Positions 1 through 8,714 of a stretch of DNA of 64,000 nucleotides are shown here, piece by piece (position 1 is the stretch's first letter; the number at the start of each line of letters is the position of its first letter). Source of the stretch: Acetobacteraceae bacterium H6797. Its GTDB lineage: Bacteria; Pseudomonadota; Alphaproteobacteria; Acetobacterales; Acetobacteraceae. The notes under the pieces were generated by a model that ran no database searches, was not told the origin of the DNA, and saw only the letters and a program-made list of their open reading frames with translations. The translations under genes were made by a program, and so were the position numbers. Where the stretch lies: NCBI GenBank assembly GCA_015223225.1, contig JADFCQ010000006.1, positions 124,001 to 188,000 on the forward strand, given 5' to 3'.

Positions 1-1
1 G

Positions 2-199
2 AGCGGTCTTTCCTTCCTCGGCCTCGGCGTTCAGCCGCCCATGACCTCGCTCGGCAATATGGTCGGCTATGGGCGCGAATATCTCACGCGCGCACCTTGG
101 ATCCTGCTCTCCCCGGCGAGCGTGATCGTGCTGACCACACTCTCCGTCTCCCTCCTGGGCGACTGGCTGCGCGACAGGCTGGACCCGACGCTGCGCTAA
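2..199 (+). CDS. ABC transporter permease, DppC/OppC type (C-terminal fragment)
   Basis: Only the last 65 codons are in the window; the gene starts upstream. The visible peptide contains LSFLGLGVQPP and SLGNM, the conserved cytoplasmic loop of DppC/OppC-family permeases that contacts the ATPase, then a last hydrophobic membrane segment and the common ending DWLRDRLDPTLR. The family imports peptides, nickel or glycosides; the substrate cannot be told from this piece. The converging SDR gene begins its coding end 15 bases downstream, so any ATPase genes of the system must lie outside the window or elsewhere. Confidence 0.85.
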   Translation, partial: SGLSFLGLGVQPPMTSLGNMVGYGREYLTRAPWILLSPASVIVLTTLSVSLLGDWLRDRLDPTLR

Positions 200-214
200 C
201 CCCGCCGGGGCGCC

Positions 215-988
215 TCAGCCCCGGAACTGCCCGCCCCCATCGGCATCGACCACCGTGCCGCTCAGGTAGCCGGCGGCGGGCGAGGCAAGGAAAACCGCCA
301 GCGAGGCGATTTCCTCCGGCTCCGCCGGCCGGCCGAAGGGCAGGCCCTCCAGCGTCTCCTCCCAACGTTCCTCATCGCCGAAACGGTCGCGCGCGCGGGT
401 CCGTGCCAGGGTGACGATCCGGTCCGTCCGGGTCGCGGCCGGGTTGATCCCCAGCACCCTCACGCCCTGCGCCGGGCTGGCCCCGCCCAGGGCATTGGTG
501 AAAGCGATCAGCGCCGCATTGCCCGCGGCGCCGCAGATATAATCCGCGCGCGGCGAACGCCCTGCCATGCCGATGATGTTCAGCACCACGCCCGAGCGCC
601 GGGCCTGCATGACCGGCAGATAGAGCTGCGTCAGGTGGATATAGCCGAAAACCTTGAGCTGCCAGGCCTCCTGCCAGCGGGCGAGGGAGATCTTGTCAAT
701 CCCGCCGCCCGGAATGGCGCCCGCATTGTTCACCAGCACGTCCACCGCAGGCTCGGCTTCGGCGAGGCGCTCGCGGGCCGCCGCATCGGCGAGATCGGCG
801 GCATGGAAGGTGACATTCACCTGATGCCGCGCCCTGATCGCCGCTACCGCCCGCTCCAGGCTCTCCGCTTGGCGGGAGACCAGCACGAGGTCACAGCCCT
901 CGGCGGCGAAAGCCTCAGCACAGGCCAGGCCAATCCCCTTGGAGCCCCCGGTCACGAGAACGCGCCGGCCGGTCAGTCGCATGTCCAT
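215..988 (-). CDS. SDR-family NAD(P)-dependent oxidoreductase
   Basis: A 257-residue classical short-chain dehydrogenase. The N-terminal Rossmann glycine motif is VTGGSKGIG, followed by the NNAGAIPG structural motif and the C-terminal DGGGQF stretch typical of FabG-like enzymes. I chose the ATG at 988 because GAGGAG lies about eight bases upstream; a longer open frame to 1030 has no such site. The usual catalytic YxxxK tyrosine is not clean: the segment reads ADYICGAAGNAAL, so Tyr is present but Lys appears replaced by Gly-Asn, which may reduce activity or shift function. Substrate unknown. It is divergent from the deacetylase gene and shares its control region. Confidence 0.8.
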   Translation of the reverse strand: MDMRLTGRRVLVTGGSKGIGLACAEAFAAEGCDLVLVSRQAESLERAVAAIRARHQVNVTFHAADLADAAARERLAEAEPAVDVLVNNAGAIPGGGIDKISLARWQEAWQLKVFGYIHLTQLYLPVMQARRSGVVLNIIGMAGRSPRADYICGAAGNAALIAFTNALGGASPAQGVRVLGINPAATRTDRIVTLARTRARDRFGDEERWEETLEGLPFGRPAEPEEIASLAVFLASPAAGYLSGTVVDADGGGQFRG

Positions 989-1020
989 GGCTTTCTCCTC
1001 CTCAATCAGGCCGCCCAGAA

Positions 1021-1030
1021 TTGTGTACAT
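1021..1030 (-). promoter_or_regulatory. Candidate operator, copy 1 (ATGTACACAA)
   Basis: On the minus strand this reads ATGTACACAA, matching nine of ten bases of a second site at 1105-1114 (ATGTATACAA, plus strand). Both contain a TGTRTACA near-palindrome of the kind bound by GntR-family regulators. They sit in the 149-base divergent region between the SDR and deacetylase genes. The regulator is not identifiable in the window. Confidence 0.4.
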
Positions 1031-1104
1031 ATCGGGCGGTCTGCGGCGAATTTTCTGCGTTGCGTCAAGATTTTCCGTTTTCGCCCGACCGAAGCCTTGC
1101 CATC

Positions 1105-1114
1105 ATGTATACAA
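1105..1114 (+). promoter_or_regulatory. Candidate operator, copy 2 (ATGTATACAA)
   Basis: Second copy of the ATGTAYACAA motif, 24 bases before the deacetylase start codon. It contains the perfect palindrome TGTATACA (1106-1113). The position fits repression of the deacetylase gene; binding is inferred only from the repeated motif. Confidence 0.4.
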
Positions 1115-1137
1115 AGAGACGGGCTTCCGGAGAGACC

Positions 1138-2043
1138 ATGCAATACGACTTCGTCCCGATGCCGATGCGCAAGCCCCTGCGCTGGCCCAATGGCGCGCGT
1201 ATCGCGCTCATGCTGACCACCAATCTCGAATATTGGGACCGCACGAAGGACACCGACAAGCCCTTCTACCCGGGCGGACCCTCCATCATCACCGACATGC
1301 TGCCGGGCAATGTCTATGACAACCCGAACTGGACCTGGCGCGAATACGGCCAGCGCGTCGGCGTCTGGCGCATGTACGAGACCTTCGAGAAGGCCGGCGT
1401 GCCCACCAGCTGCACCATGAACGCCAAGATGGGCCTGGAGCGGCGCGAAGTCGTCCAGCACGCCGTCGATCGCGGCTGGGAGATCGTCGCCCATAACTAC
1501 GTGCAGACGGATTTGCTCTCGAACTACCAGTTCGATATCGAGGGCGAGCGCCGCGTCATCCGCGAGACGCTGGAGGTCTATGAGAAGGTCGTCGGCCGCA
1601 AAGCGCGCGGCTGGCTCTCCTGCTCGTTGCGCAGCACGCCCAATACGGCCGATATCCTGGCCGAGGAGGGGCTGAGCTTCCTCACCGACCTGCTGAACGA
1701 CGACCAGCCCTATCTGATCCGCACGGAAAGCGGCAAGCCGCTCGTCTCCATTCCCTATACCTCGGAGGTGAATGACTTCACCGTCTTCCTCCGCCAGGGC
1801 AAGGATGTCGACGGCGCCTTCCGCGTCTTCAAGGAGCAGTTCGACGAGCTGTATCGCGAGGGGGCAAGCAGCGGGCGGCTGATGAATATCGGCCTGCATC
1901 CGCATGTCATCGGCCAGCCCTTCCGCATCCGCGCCCTGCGCGAGTTCATCGACTACGCCAAGGGCTTCCCCGATGTCTGGTGGGCGACGCGCGAGGAAAT
2001 CGCGGACTACTACCTCGCCAATCACCAGGACCATATCGGCTGA
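1138..2043 (+). CDS. Polysaccharide deacetylase family (CE4/PuuE-like) hydrolase
   Basis: A 301-residue cytoplasmic protein without a signal peptide, of the NodB-fold family that includes PuuE-type allantoinases. The N-terminus MRKPLRWPNGARIALMLTTN is characteristic of the soluble PuuE-like branch rather than of secreted chitin deacetylases. The segment EIVAHNYVQTD occupies the place of the family's metal-binding HG(S/T) motif, and NIGLHPHVIGQPFRI supplies the later conserved histidines. Start taken at ATG 1138, where family similarity begins; the open frame upstream is not conserved-looking. Its neighbourhood (Dpp-type permease, SDR) suggests catabolism of an imported amide or cyclic ureide-like compound, but the substrate is not known. 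Confidence 0.8.
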   Translation: MQYDFVPMPMRKPLRWPNGARIALMLTTNLEYWDRTKDTDKPFYPGGPSIITDMLPGNVYDNPNWTWREYGQRVGVWRMYETFEKAGVPTSCTMNAKMGLERREVVQHAVDRGWEIVAHNYVQTDLLSNYQFDIEGERRVIRETLEVYEKVVGRKARGWLSCSLRSTPNTADILAEEGLSFLTDLLNDDQPYLIRTESGKPLVSIPYTSEVNDFTVFLRQGKDVDGAFRVFKEQFDELYREGASSGRLMNIGLHPHVIGQPFRIRALREFIDYAKGFPDVWWATREEIADYYLANHQDHIG

Positions 2044-2072
2044 CGCGGCACGGGCGCCACGGCGCCCGGCCT

Positions 2073-3530
2073 TCAGATCAGCCGCGCCGCGATCAGCAGC
2101 GCGGCTGCCATCAGCACCATGAAAGCGGCGGCGGCGAAGGGCAGCATGACGCGATAGGCGTCCCGCTCCCGCCCCGGCGTGCCGGCGAGGCCGCAGACGA
2201 TGGCCATGCGCACCGGCGAGAACATGCTCATCGATAGGCCCGACATGTGCTGAAGCGCGATCATAGCCGCGACATTGAGCCCGGCCGTCGCCGCCAGGCT
2301 CGCCTGCGCCGCCATGAAGAGCCCGTTCGAGGCATTGCCGCTATTGGCTAGCCCGCCGAAGACGCCCGAGAGAAGGGGCGTGGTCAGCGCCGCCCATGGC
2401 CCCAGCGCCAGGAAGAGCCCCTGCGCCAACCCCGCCGCGATGCCTGAGACGGAGAGGATCTCGGCCATGAGCGAGAAGGCGACGATGCTCAGGATGGCGA
2501 TCCGCCCCGTTCTCCAGGCCCCGCGCGTCTCGTCCGGCAAATGCCGCGCCTGCCCGCCCAGCAGGCTCGTCAGCAGGGCCGCGACCATCAGCCAGGTACC
2601 AGCATGCAGCAGCGGTGACCAGGCCGGCGCCTGGGCGAAGGGGGCGAGGCGCCATGTCTCCTCAAGCGAGGTCCGCAGCGGCAGGACGAGGCGCGAGAGT
2701 ACAAGCCCGCCGATTGTCAGCGCGAAGGGCAGCGCCCGCCATGCGGCGGCGGCCAGCCGGGCGCGGCCCGGCCGCTCCTCCAGCAGGAAGCGAAGGACGA
2801 TGAGCGGCCCATAGGCTGCCAGCATCGCCGGCTCCGGCCCCAGCAGCAGCGTCGCGCCCACGGCCAGGCCGAGCGCGCCCGCCATCCAGATGGCTTCGGC
2901 CAGATGCTCCAACGGGCCCGCACCCAGCCCCGCTCGCCAGGCCATCCGCCAGAAGAGCGGCAGCCAGAACACCAGGAAAGCCGCCAGGAAGAGGCTGCAA
3001 TGCAGGACCAGCGCCGTCACGTCCGTCCCGGCGAAGGCCGCGCCGACGATGGCGCCGCTGCCCATGGCCCCCCAGAGGATCATGGTCTGGCTGAGCAGGG
3101 AAAAGGCCAGGAGATGCAAGGGCGCCACCCCCAGCGGCCTGATCAGCGCCATGGCGCCAATGATGCCAACCCCGAAGCCGGTCGCAGATTCGGCGAAGGG
3201 GCCCATGATGAAACAGGCGGTGAAGAGGCGCCGGCGCCTGAGGATCGGCGCTTCCGGCGGCGGGGCGGCCTCGCCGGATCTTTCCCGCGCCGCGACCTGC
3301 CAGAAGAGCAACCCGCCGAAGATATAGGGAATGACGACCCAGCCGATCCAGGCGCCGCGGAGCAGGGCCGTCTCCAGTTCCGCCAGCGCGAAGGGCCTGG
3401 GCGCTGCGAGCAGGGCCACCGCCGCCGCGAGCACCGTGCCCGCGAGGCCCGCGCGAAAGGCATTGACCCGGCCGCTGGCGATGAGGGCGATGACGGCGAG
3501 GGCCGGCAATGACCACGTCAGATACTGCAC
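2073..3530 (-). CDS. lldP: L-lactate permease family transporter
   Basis: A 485-residue, strongly hydrophobic protein with about 12 membrane segments. Residues 110-122 read GPFAESATGFGVG, the signature of the LldP/GlcA lactate-glycolate permeases, and the C-terminal third has ALQHMSGLSMSMFSPVRMA, also typical. It probably imports L-lactate (or glycolate) with protons. The start is the GTG at 3530 (VQYLTWSLPALAV); the open frame continues far upstream, but that part is antisense to the receiver gene at 3757 and is not real. It is shorter than the usual 550 residues. A lactate dehydrogenase lies 5 kb away at 8715, supporting lactate use. Confidence 0.85.
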   Translation of the reverse strand: MQYLTWSLPALAVIALIASGRVNAFRAGLAGTVLAAAVALLAAPRPFALAELETALLRGAWIGWVVIPYIFGGLLFWQVAARERSGEAAPPPEAPILRRRRLFTACFIMGPFAESATGFGVGIIGAMALIRPLGVAPLHLLAFSLLSQTMILWGAMGSGAIVGAAFAGTDVTALVLHCSLFLAAFLVFWLPLFWRMAWRAGLGAGPLEHLAEAIWMAGALGLAVGATLLLGPEPAMLAAYGPLIVLRFLLEERPGRARLAAAAWRALPFALTIGGLVLSRLVLPLRTSLEETWRLAPFAQAPAWSPLLHAGTWLMVAALLTSLLGGQARHLPDETRGAWRTGRIAILSIVAFSLMAEILSVSGIAAGLAQGLFLALGPWAALTTPLLSGVFGGLANSGNASNGLFMAAQASLAATAGLNVAAMIALQHMSGLSMSMFSPVRMAIVCGLAGTPGRERDAYRVMLPFAAAAFMVLMAAALLIAARLI

Positions 3531-3756
3531 CCTGCCACCCAAGCACCCTGGAGTCTTGGGCGACAGGCTTCCTCCCTGCCGCCCGGCCGTCAAGCTGGCG
3601 CGGCATCTATCTTTTGCATCCCGAAGGGCCACTAACGCGTTGTCACGGCCGGACGTCTGGCGGAAAACAGTCGATGTACATGAGCAGGATGACGTGCCCT
3701 GACCACGCCGTGCCTTCCCGCCTTTCACGGCCCCTGCGCGAGGGAGTGCTGAAGGC

Positions 3757-4128
3757 ATGACGCAGTTCCGCATCCTGGTCGTGGAGGACGAGATCATCGT
3801 CCGCATGGTCCTGAACGAGATGCTGACCGATCTCGGCTGCGAGGTCGTCCAGGCGGCCACCGGCGAGGAGGGGGCCGCGCATCTGGCCGAGGGCAGCTTT
3901 GACCTGCTCTTCACCGATGTCCGCCTGCCCGGCGCGCTGTCCGGCCTGGACATGGCCGAGATGGCCCGCGCGAAAATGCCCGGTATCCCCGTGATCATCG
4001 CTTCCGGCGCCACGGCGGACTTGAAGGAGAAGCTGGCGAGCCTCGAGCCGCCGCCGGTCGTCATGCCCAAGCCCTATAATTTCGCGGCTCTCATGACACT
4101 CGTTCGCGGAATGATGCCCGCCGCCTGA
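3757..4128 (+). CDS. Single-domain response regulator receiver (CheY-like)
   Basis: A 123-residue receiver with no output domain. The acidic pocket is VVEDE near the N-terminus, the phosphoacceptor aspartate is in LLFTDVRLPG (about residue 53), Ser-Gly of IIASGA occupies the Thr/Ser switch position, and the conserved lysine is in MPKPYNF. It lies 79 bases before the hybrid kinase start, in the same direction, and resembles that kinase's own C-terminal receiver, so it is probably a phosphate acceptor or sink in the same relay. The output is not visible. Confidence 0.9.
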   Translation: MTQFRILVVEDEIIVRMVLNEMLTDLGCEVVQAATGEEGAAHLAEGSFDLLFTDVRLPGALSGLDMAEMARAKMPGIPVIIASGATADLKEKLASLEPPPVVMPKPYNFAALMTLVRGMMPAA

Positions 4129-4207
4129 GGCGCCGGAGCAACCTCCAGCCATGACTGGAGTTTGCGCCTGCGGAGGCGGGTGCAATGTTTTTTCCGGTAT
4201 CGAGTTG

Positions 4208-7072
4208 ATGTCAGTGACTTCCTCGCCGGTCCCATCGGGGGAGGAGCTTTGGAAATTCCTGGGCGATGGCGGTGCGATGGGTGCGCTGGTCCGGGGCCAT
4301 GACTGGGCCTCGACGCCGCTCGGCGCGCCCGACGGCTGGCCGCCCTGCCTGAGGCATTCGCTGCCGGTCTGCCTCAATGCCGGGACGCTCTCGGCCCTGT
4401 TCTGGGGCCCGGACCATCTTCTCCTGCCCAATGACCGCTGCCGCCCCGTGCTGCGGGAGCCCGAGGCGGCGCTGGCCAAGCCTGCGCGCGACGCCTTCGG
4501 CACCGCCTGGGACATGCTCGGGCCGGAACTCGAGCGCGTGCTGGAAAGCGGCCGCGGTCTCGAAAAGCAGGGCCTGCGGCTCGATGGCGCCGAGACGGGC
4601 GGCTGGTGGAATATCGGCATCGCCCCGATCCTGGATCATGACGGCACCGTCGCCGGCCTCTGGCTGCACGGCGTGGAAAGCACGAGCCACAGCCATGCCC
4701 TGGAGCGCTCCCGCGCTGCCGAGGAGCGCTATTCCCTCGCCCTCGCCGCCGGGGGCGGCCTCGGCGCCTGGGACTGGGACGTGGAGCGCGATACGGTCGT
4801 CTCCGATGCCCGCTTCGCCCGGATGTATGGCGTCGATCCCGCCAAGGCCGCCGAGGGCGTGCCCATGTCGGAATTCTTCCGTTGCATCCACCCGCAGGAC
4901 CTGCCCCGCATCAAATCTGCCATCCGCCACAGTATCGAGACGGGGGAGGGCTTCGCCGAGGATTACCGCCTGGTGCTCGGCGAACGCGAGATCTGGATCG
5001 CGGCACGCGGTCAGCCGCATTACGACGAGGCGGGCAAGCCCATCCGCTTCCCCGGCGTGAGCTTCGACATCACCGCGGGGCGACAGACGGAGCAGGCGCT
5101 GAAGGATAGCGAAATCCGCTACCGCGCCCTCTTCGACGCCATCGACGAAGGCTTCTGCATCATCGAATTCCTCGACGGGCCCCATGGCCCGCTGAGCGAC
5201 TACATTCATATCGAGGCCAACCCGGCCTATGCCGTGCATGCCGGCATTCCCAATGTCGTCGGCCAGAAGCTGCGCGACATGGTGCCCGACGAGGCCGAGG
5301 GCTGGCTCGAGCTCTATGGCGGCGTGCTGCGCACCGGCAACCCGATCCGCTTCGAGCGCGAATTGGTGGCGACGGGGCGCTACCTGGAACTCGCGGCCTT
5401 CCGCATCGAGCCCGCCAGCCGCCGGCAGGTCGCCGTCTTGTTCCAGGACATCACGGCCCGCAAACGCGCGGAGGCCGAACTGCGGCGCCTGAACGACACG
5501 CTGGAAGCCCGCGTCGCCACCGCCCTCGCCGAGCGCAAGATCCTGGCCGATGCCGTGGAAGGCATGGCCGCCTCGGTGCATGTCGTCGATAGCGACCTCC
5601 GCTGGCTCGCCATCAATGGCGCTGCGACGCGGGAATGGGAGCGACTTTTCGGCCTTCGCCCTCAGGTGGGCGACAGACTGCCGGACCTGCTGGCCGCCCA
5701 GCCGGAACAGCGCGAGGCCCTGCTTGAGCTATGGCACCGCGCCCTGGCGGGCGAGGAATATGTTCAGGTCCTGCAACTCGGGGACCGCCGCAGCCGCCAC
5801 TACGAAATGCGCTTCAGCGCCTTGCGGGATGCGACGGGGCAGCAGATCGGCGCCATCCAATTCGCCTATGACGTGACCGAGCGCCTGGCCGAGCAGGAGC
5901 GGCTCCGCAGCGCCGAGGCCGCCCTGCGCCAGAGCCAGAAGATGGAGGCCGTAGGCCAGCTCACAGGCGGCATCGCCCATGATTTCAACAATTTGCTGAC
6001 CGGCATTTCCGGCAGCCTCGAACTTCTGGGCAATCGTATCTCCCAGGGGCGCTACAAGGATGTGGGCCTCTTCGTCGAGGCCGCGCAGGGCGCCGCACGC
6101 CGCGCGGCCTCCCTGACGCACCGCCTCCTGGCCTTCTCCCGCCGTCAGACGCTCGACCCGAAGCCCACCGACGCCAATCGCCTCGTCGCGGGCATGGAGG
6201 AGCTGATCCGCCGCACCGTGGGGCCGGAAATCACGCTGGAAGTGGTCAAGGCGGGCGGGCTCTGGCCCACGCTGGTCGATCCGCCGCAGCTGGAGAACGC
6301 GCTGCTCAACCTCTGCATCAATGCGCGAGACGCCATGCCCGAGGGCGGCCGGCTGACCATCGAGACGGCCAATCGCTGGCTCGATGCCCGGACCGCCCGC
6401 GAGCGAGAGCTTGAGCCGGGGCAGTATATCTCCCTCTGCGTCTCAGATACGGGCACCGGCATGACGCCGGACGTCATCGCCAAGGCCTTCGACCCCTTCT
6501 TCACCACCAAGCCGATCGGGCAGGGCACGGGCCTCGGCCTCTCGATGATCTACGGCTTCGCCCGGCAGTCCAACGGCCAGGTGCGCATCTATTCGGAAGT
6601 GGGGCAGGGCACCTTGGTCTGCCTCTACCTCCCCCGCTATGTCGGCGAGCTGGATTCTGGCGATGCCATGCCCGAGGCCGGCCAGGCGCCTCGCGCCGAG
6701 GCGGGCGAGACCGTCCTCATCGTCGATGACGAGCCGACGGTGCGCATGTTGGTGACCGAGGTGCTGGAAGAGCTGGGCTATTCCGCCATCGAGGCCGCGG
6801 ATGGCGCGGCGGGGCTAAAGGTGCTGCAATCAGACGCGCGGGTGGATCTTCTGATCACCGATGTCGGCCTGCCGGGCGGGCTCAATGGCCGTCAGGTGGC
6901 CGATGCGGCGCGGGTCGTCAGGCCGGGGCTGAAAGTGCTCTTCATCACCGGCTATGCCGAGAATGCCGTGGTCGGCAACGGGCATCTGGAGGCCGGGATG
7001 CATGTCCTGACCAAGCCCTTCACCATGGAAACCCTGGCCGCGCGCATCCGCGAACTCATCAGCGGCGGCTGA
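4208..7072 (+). CDS. PAS-containing hybrid sensor histidine kinase
   Basis: A 954-residue cytoplasmic kinase with no clear membrane segment. Order of domains: an N-terminal PAS-like module (about 10-155, with [15 protein letters not shown]), PAS with PAC tail (about 175-292), PAS (about 300-420), a short coiled coil (about 415-445), PAS (about 445-560), HisKA dimerization box with the phosphoacceptor His591 in [11 protein letters not shown], HATPase (about 690-810; DTGTGM and GTGLGLSM), and a C-terminal receiver (about 835-950; [10 protein letters not shown]). The alternative ATG at 4151 would add 19 residues; neither start has a good ribosome site. It is probably paired with the receiver at 3757 and sits among lactate and carboxylate genes, so it may sense such acids (inference). 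Confidence 0.9.
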   Translation: MSVTSSPVPSGEELWKFLGDGGAMGALVRGHDWASTPLGAPDGWPPCLRHSLPVCLNAGTLSALFWGPDHLLLPNDRCRPVLREPEAALAKPARDAFGTAWDMLGPELERVLESGRGLEKQGLRLDGAETGGWWNIGIAPILDHDGTVAGLWLHGVESTSHSHALERSRAAEERYSLALAAGGGLGAWDWDVERDTVVSDARFARMYGVDPAKAAEGVPMSEFFRCIHPQDLPRIKSAIRHSIETGEGFAEDYRLVLGEREIWIAARGQPHYDEAGKPIRFPGVSFDITAGRQTEQALKDSEIRYRALFDAIDEGFCIIEFLDGPHGPLSDYIHIEANPAYAVHAGIPNVVGQKLRDMVPDEAEGWLELYGGVLRTGNPIRFERELVATGRYLELAAFRIEPASRRQVAVLFQDITARKRAEAELRRLNDTLEARVATALAERKILADAVEGMAASVHVVDSDLRWLAINGAATREWERLFGLRPQVGDRLPDLLAAQPEQREALLELWHRALAGEEYVQVLQLGDRRSRHYEMRFSALRDATGQQIGAIQFAYDVTERLAEQERLRSAEAALRQSQKMEAVGQLTGGIAHDFNNLLTGISGSLELLGNRISQGRYKDVGLFVEAAQGAARRAASLTHRLLAFSRRQTLDPKPTDANRLVAGMEELIRRTVGPEITLEVVKAGGLWPTLVDPPQLENALLNLCINARDAMPEGGRLTIETANRWLDARTARERELEPGQYISLCVSDTGTGMTPDVIAKAFDPFFTTKPIGQGTGLGLSMIYGFARQSNGQVRIYSEVGQGTLVCLYLPRYVGELDSGDAMPEAGQAPRAEAGETVLIVDDEPTVRMLVTEVLEELGYSAIEAADGAAGLKVLQSDARVDLLITDVGLPGGLNGRQVADAARVVRPGLKVLFITGYAENAVVGNGHLEAGMHVLTKPFTMETLAARIRELISGG

Positions 7073-7077
7073 CCAAG

Positions 7078-7116
7078 GCCCCGGTCGTGCTCTTCACGAT
7101 CGGGGCAGTCTTGTTC
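7078..7116 (+). terminator. Probable Rho-independent terminator after the hybrid kinase
   Basis: Twelve-base arms 7078-7089 and 7095-7106 (GCCCCGGTCGTG / CACGATCGGGGC) pair throughout with one G-U pair and a five-base loop, followed by a T-rich tail AGTCTTGTT. It begins six bases after the kinase stop codon and separates the kinase from the DASS transporter. Confidence 0.75.
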
Positions 7117-7202
7117 CAGATCAATGCGCCTTCCTGTCGGTTTTGTTACGTCGTCCGTGAGCCTATGCCCGTCCGCCGCAACACGTCGTCAGGAATAATG
7201 CA

Positions 7203-8708
7203 ATGTTCGCGAAGTTGAGGGACGCCTTCCTCTATTTCAACAAGGTCGTCCCCTTCCGGCTGAAGCCGGCCATCATCACCACCCTCTTCCTCGTCGTGAT
7301 GCTGCTCCTGCCGGTGCCGGCGGGGCTGACGCCCAAGGCCTGGGCGCTTGTGGCGATCTTCCTCACCACCATCCTGGCGATCATCCTCAAGGTCATGCCC
7401 ATCGGTGTCATGGCCATGATGGCGATGACCATCCTCGCGCTCTCTCAGGTCACGGCCACCTCCTCGAAGGCGGCCATCGCCGATGCGCTGGCGAGCCTCT
7501 CCAATCCGCTGATCTGGCTGATCGTGGTGGCGATCCTCATCTCGCGCGGGCTGAAGAAGACGGGTCTCGGCAATCGCATGGGCCTCATCTTCATATCGCT
7601 GCTGGGCCGCAAGACGGTCGGCATCGGCTATGGGCTCGCGGTCTGCGAGTTGATGCTCGCGCCCTTCACGCCGAGCAATACGGCGCGCGGCGGCGGCATC
7701 GTGCACCCCATCATGAAGTCCATCGCCAGCGCCTTCGGCTCCGACCCCGCGCAAGGCACGGAACGCAAGATGGGCACCTATCTCTCGCTGGTGAACATGC
7801 ATGCCAATACGATCACCTCGGGCATGTTCATCACCGCGACCGCGCCCAATCCGCTCGTGGTGGATTACGTCGCGCGGGTGACGAACCAGAGCTTCCATCT
7901 CTCCTGGACGACCTGGGCGCTCTGCATGTTGCTGCCGGGCCTCGCCTGCCTGCTGCTCATGCCGCTCGCCATCGCGCTGCTCGCGCCGCCGGAGGTGAAG
8001 GCGACGCCCGATGCCATCGGCTATGCGCGGGGCGAGCTGAAGCGCATGGGCCCGCTCTCCGGCAGCGAGAAGGTGATGATCGGCACCTTCCTGCTCCTGC
8101 TGGTGCTCTGGGCCAATCTGCCGGCCATGGTCTTCGGCCCGGCCTTCACGCTCGACCCGACGGTCGTGGCCTTCCTCGGCCTCTTCATCCTCATCATCAC
8201 CGGCACCATCGACTGGGATGACGTGCTGTCGGAGAAGAGCGCCTGGGATACGCTGATCTGGTTCGGCGCCCTCGTGATGATGGCCGAGCAGCTCAACAAG
8301 ACCGGCGTCATCGCCTGGTTCTCGGAGATGCTGAAGAATGCCATCCTCTCGGCCGGCATGGGCTGGGAAATGGCGGCGGGGCTGCTGGTGCTGCTCTTCG
8401 TCTTCTCGCACTATTTCTTCGCCAGTACGACGGCGCATATCAGCGCGATGATGCTGGCCTTCCTCACCGTCGGCGTCGCCCTGGTGCCGCCCGCCTATGT
8501 GGTCCCCTTCCTGCTGATGATGACGGCGGGTTCGACCATCATGATGACGCTGACGCATTACGCCACCGGCACCTCACCGATCATCTTCGGCAGCGGCTAT
8601 GTGCCGCTCGGCACCTGGTGGCGCGTGGGCTTCATCATGTGCGTCGCCGAACTCGCGATCTATGCCGTGCTCGGCAATCTTTGGTGGAAGCTGCTCGGCT
8701 ACTGGTGA
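7203..8708 (+). CDS. DASS-family di/tricarboxylate anion symporter
   Basis: A 501-residue membrane protein with 12 or more hydrophobic segments, of the divalent anion:sodium symporter group (CitT, TtdT, SodiT1 relatives). The key signature is APFTPSNTARGGGIVHPI (about residues 158-175), which includes the SNT substrate/ion motif; a second SxT-like hairpin occurs near THYATGTSPIIFGSGY close to the C-terminus, as expected for the inverted-repeat fold. It likely moves malate, succinate, citrate, tartrate or 2-oxoglutarate, by exchange or sodium symport. It has its own promoter space behind the terminator at 7078 and converges on lldD with only six bases between stops. Confidence 0.88.
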   Translation: MFAKLRDAFLYFNKVVPFRLKPAIITTLFLVVMLLLPVPAGLTPKAWALVAIFLTTILAIILKVMPIGVMAMMAMTILALSQVTATSSKAAIADALASLSNPLIWLIVVAILISRGLKKTGLGNRMGLIFISLLGRKTVGIGYGLAVCELMLAPFTPSNTARGGGIVHPIMKSIASAFGSDPAQGTERKMGTYLSLVNMHANTITSGMFITATAPNPLVVDYVARVTNQSFHLSWTTWALCMLLPGLACLLLMPLAIALLAPPEVKATPDAIGYARGELKRMGPLSGSEKVMIGTFLLLLVLWANLPAMVFGPAFTLDPTVVAFLGLFILIITGTIDWDDVLSEKSAWDTLIWFGALVMMAEQLNKTGVIAWFSEMLKNAILSAGMGWEMAAGLLVLLFVFSHYFFASTTAHISAMMLAFLTVGVALVPPAYVVPFLLMMTAGSTIMMTLTHYATGTSPIIFGSGYVPLGTWWRVGFIMCVAELAIYAVLGNLWWKLLGYW

Positions 8709-8714
8709 GGCCGC

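Noticed and set aside
3531-4070. Extension of the lactate permease frame by 180 codons at its N-terminus
   Set aside because: The extension is antisense to the receiver gene at 3757-4128 and has no permease character; the hydrophobic protein starts at GTG 3530.
7146-8558. Long minus-strand open frame (470 residues, very rich in His, Arg, Asp, Gly) opposite the DASS transporter
   Set aside because: It is antisense to a clear transporter gene, has highly biased low-complexity composition typical of GC-rich shadow frames, and has no recognisable motif.
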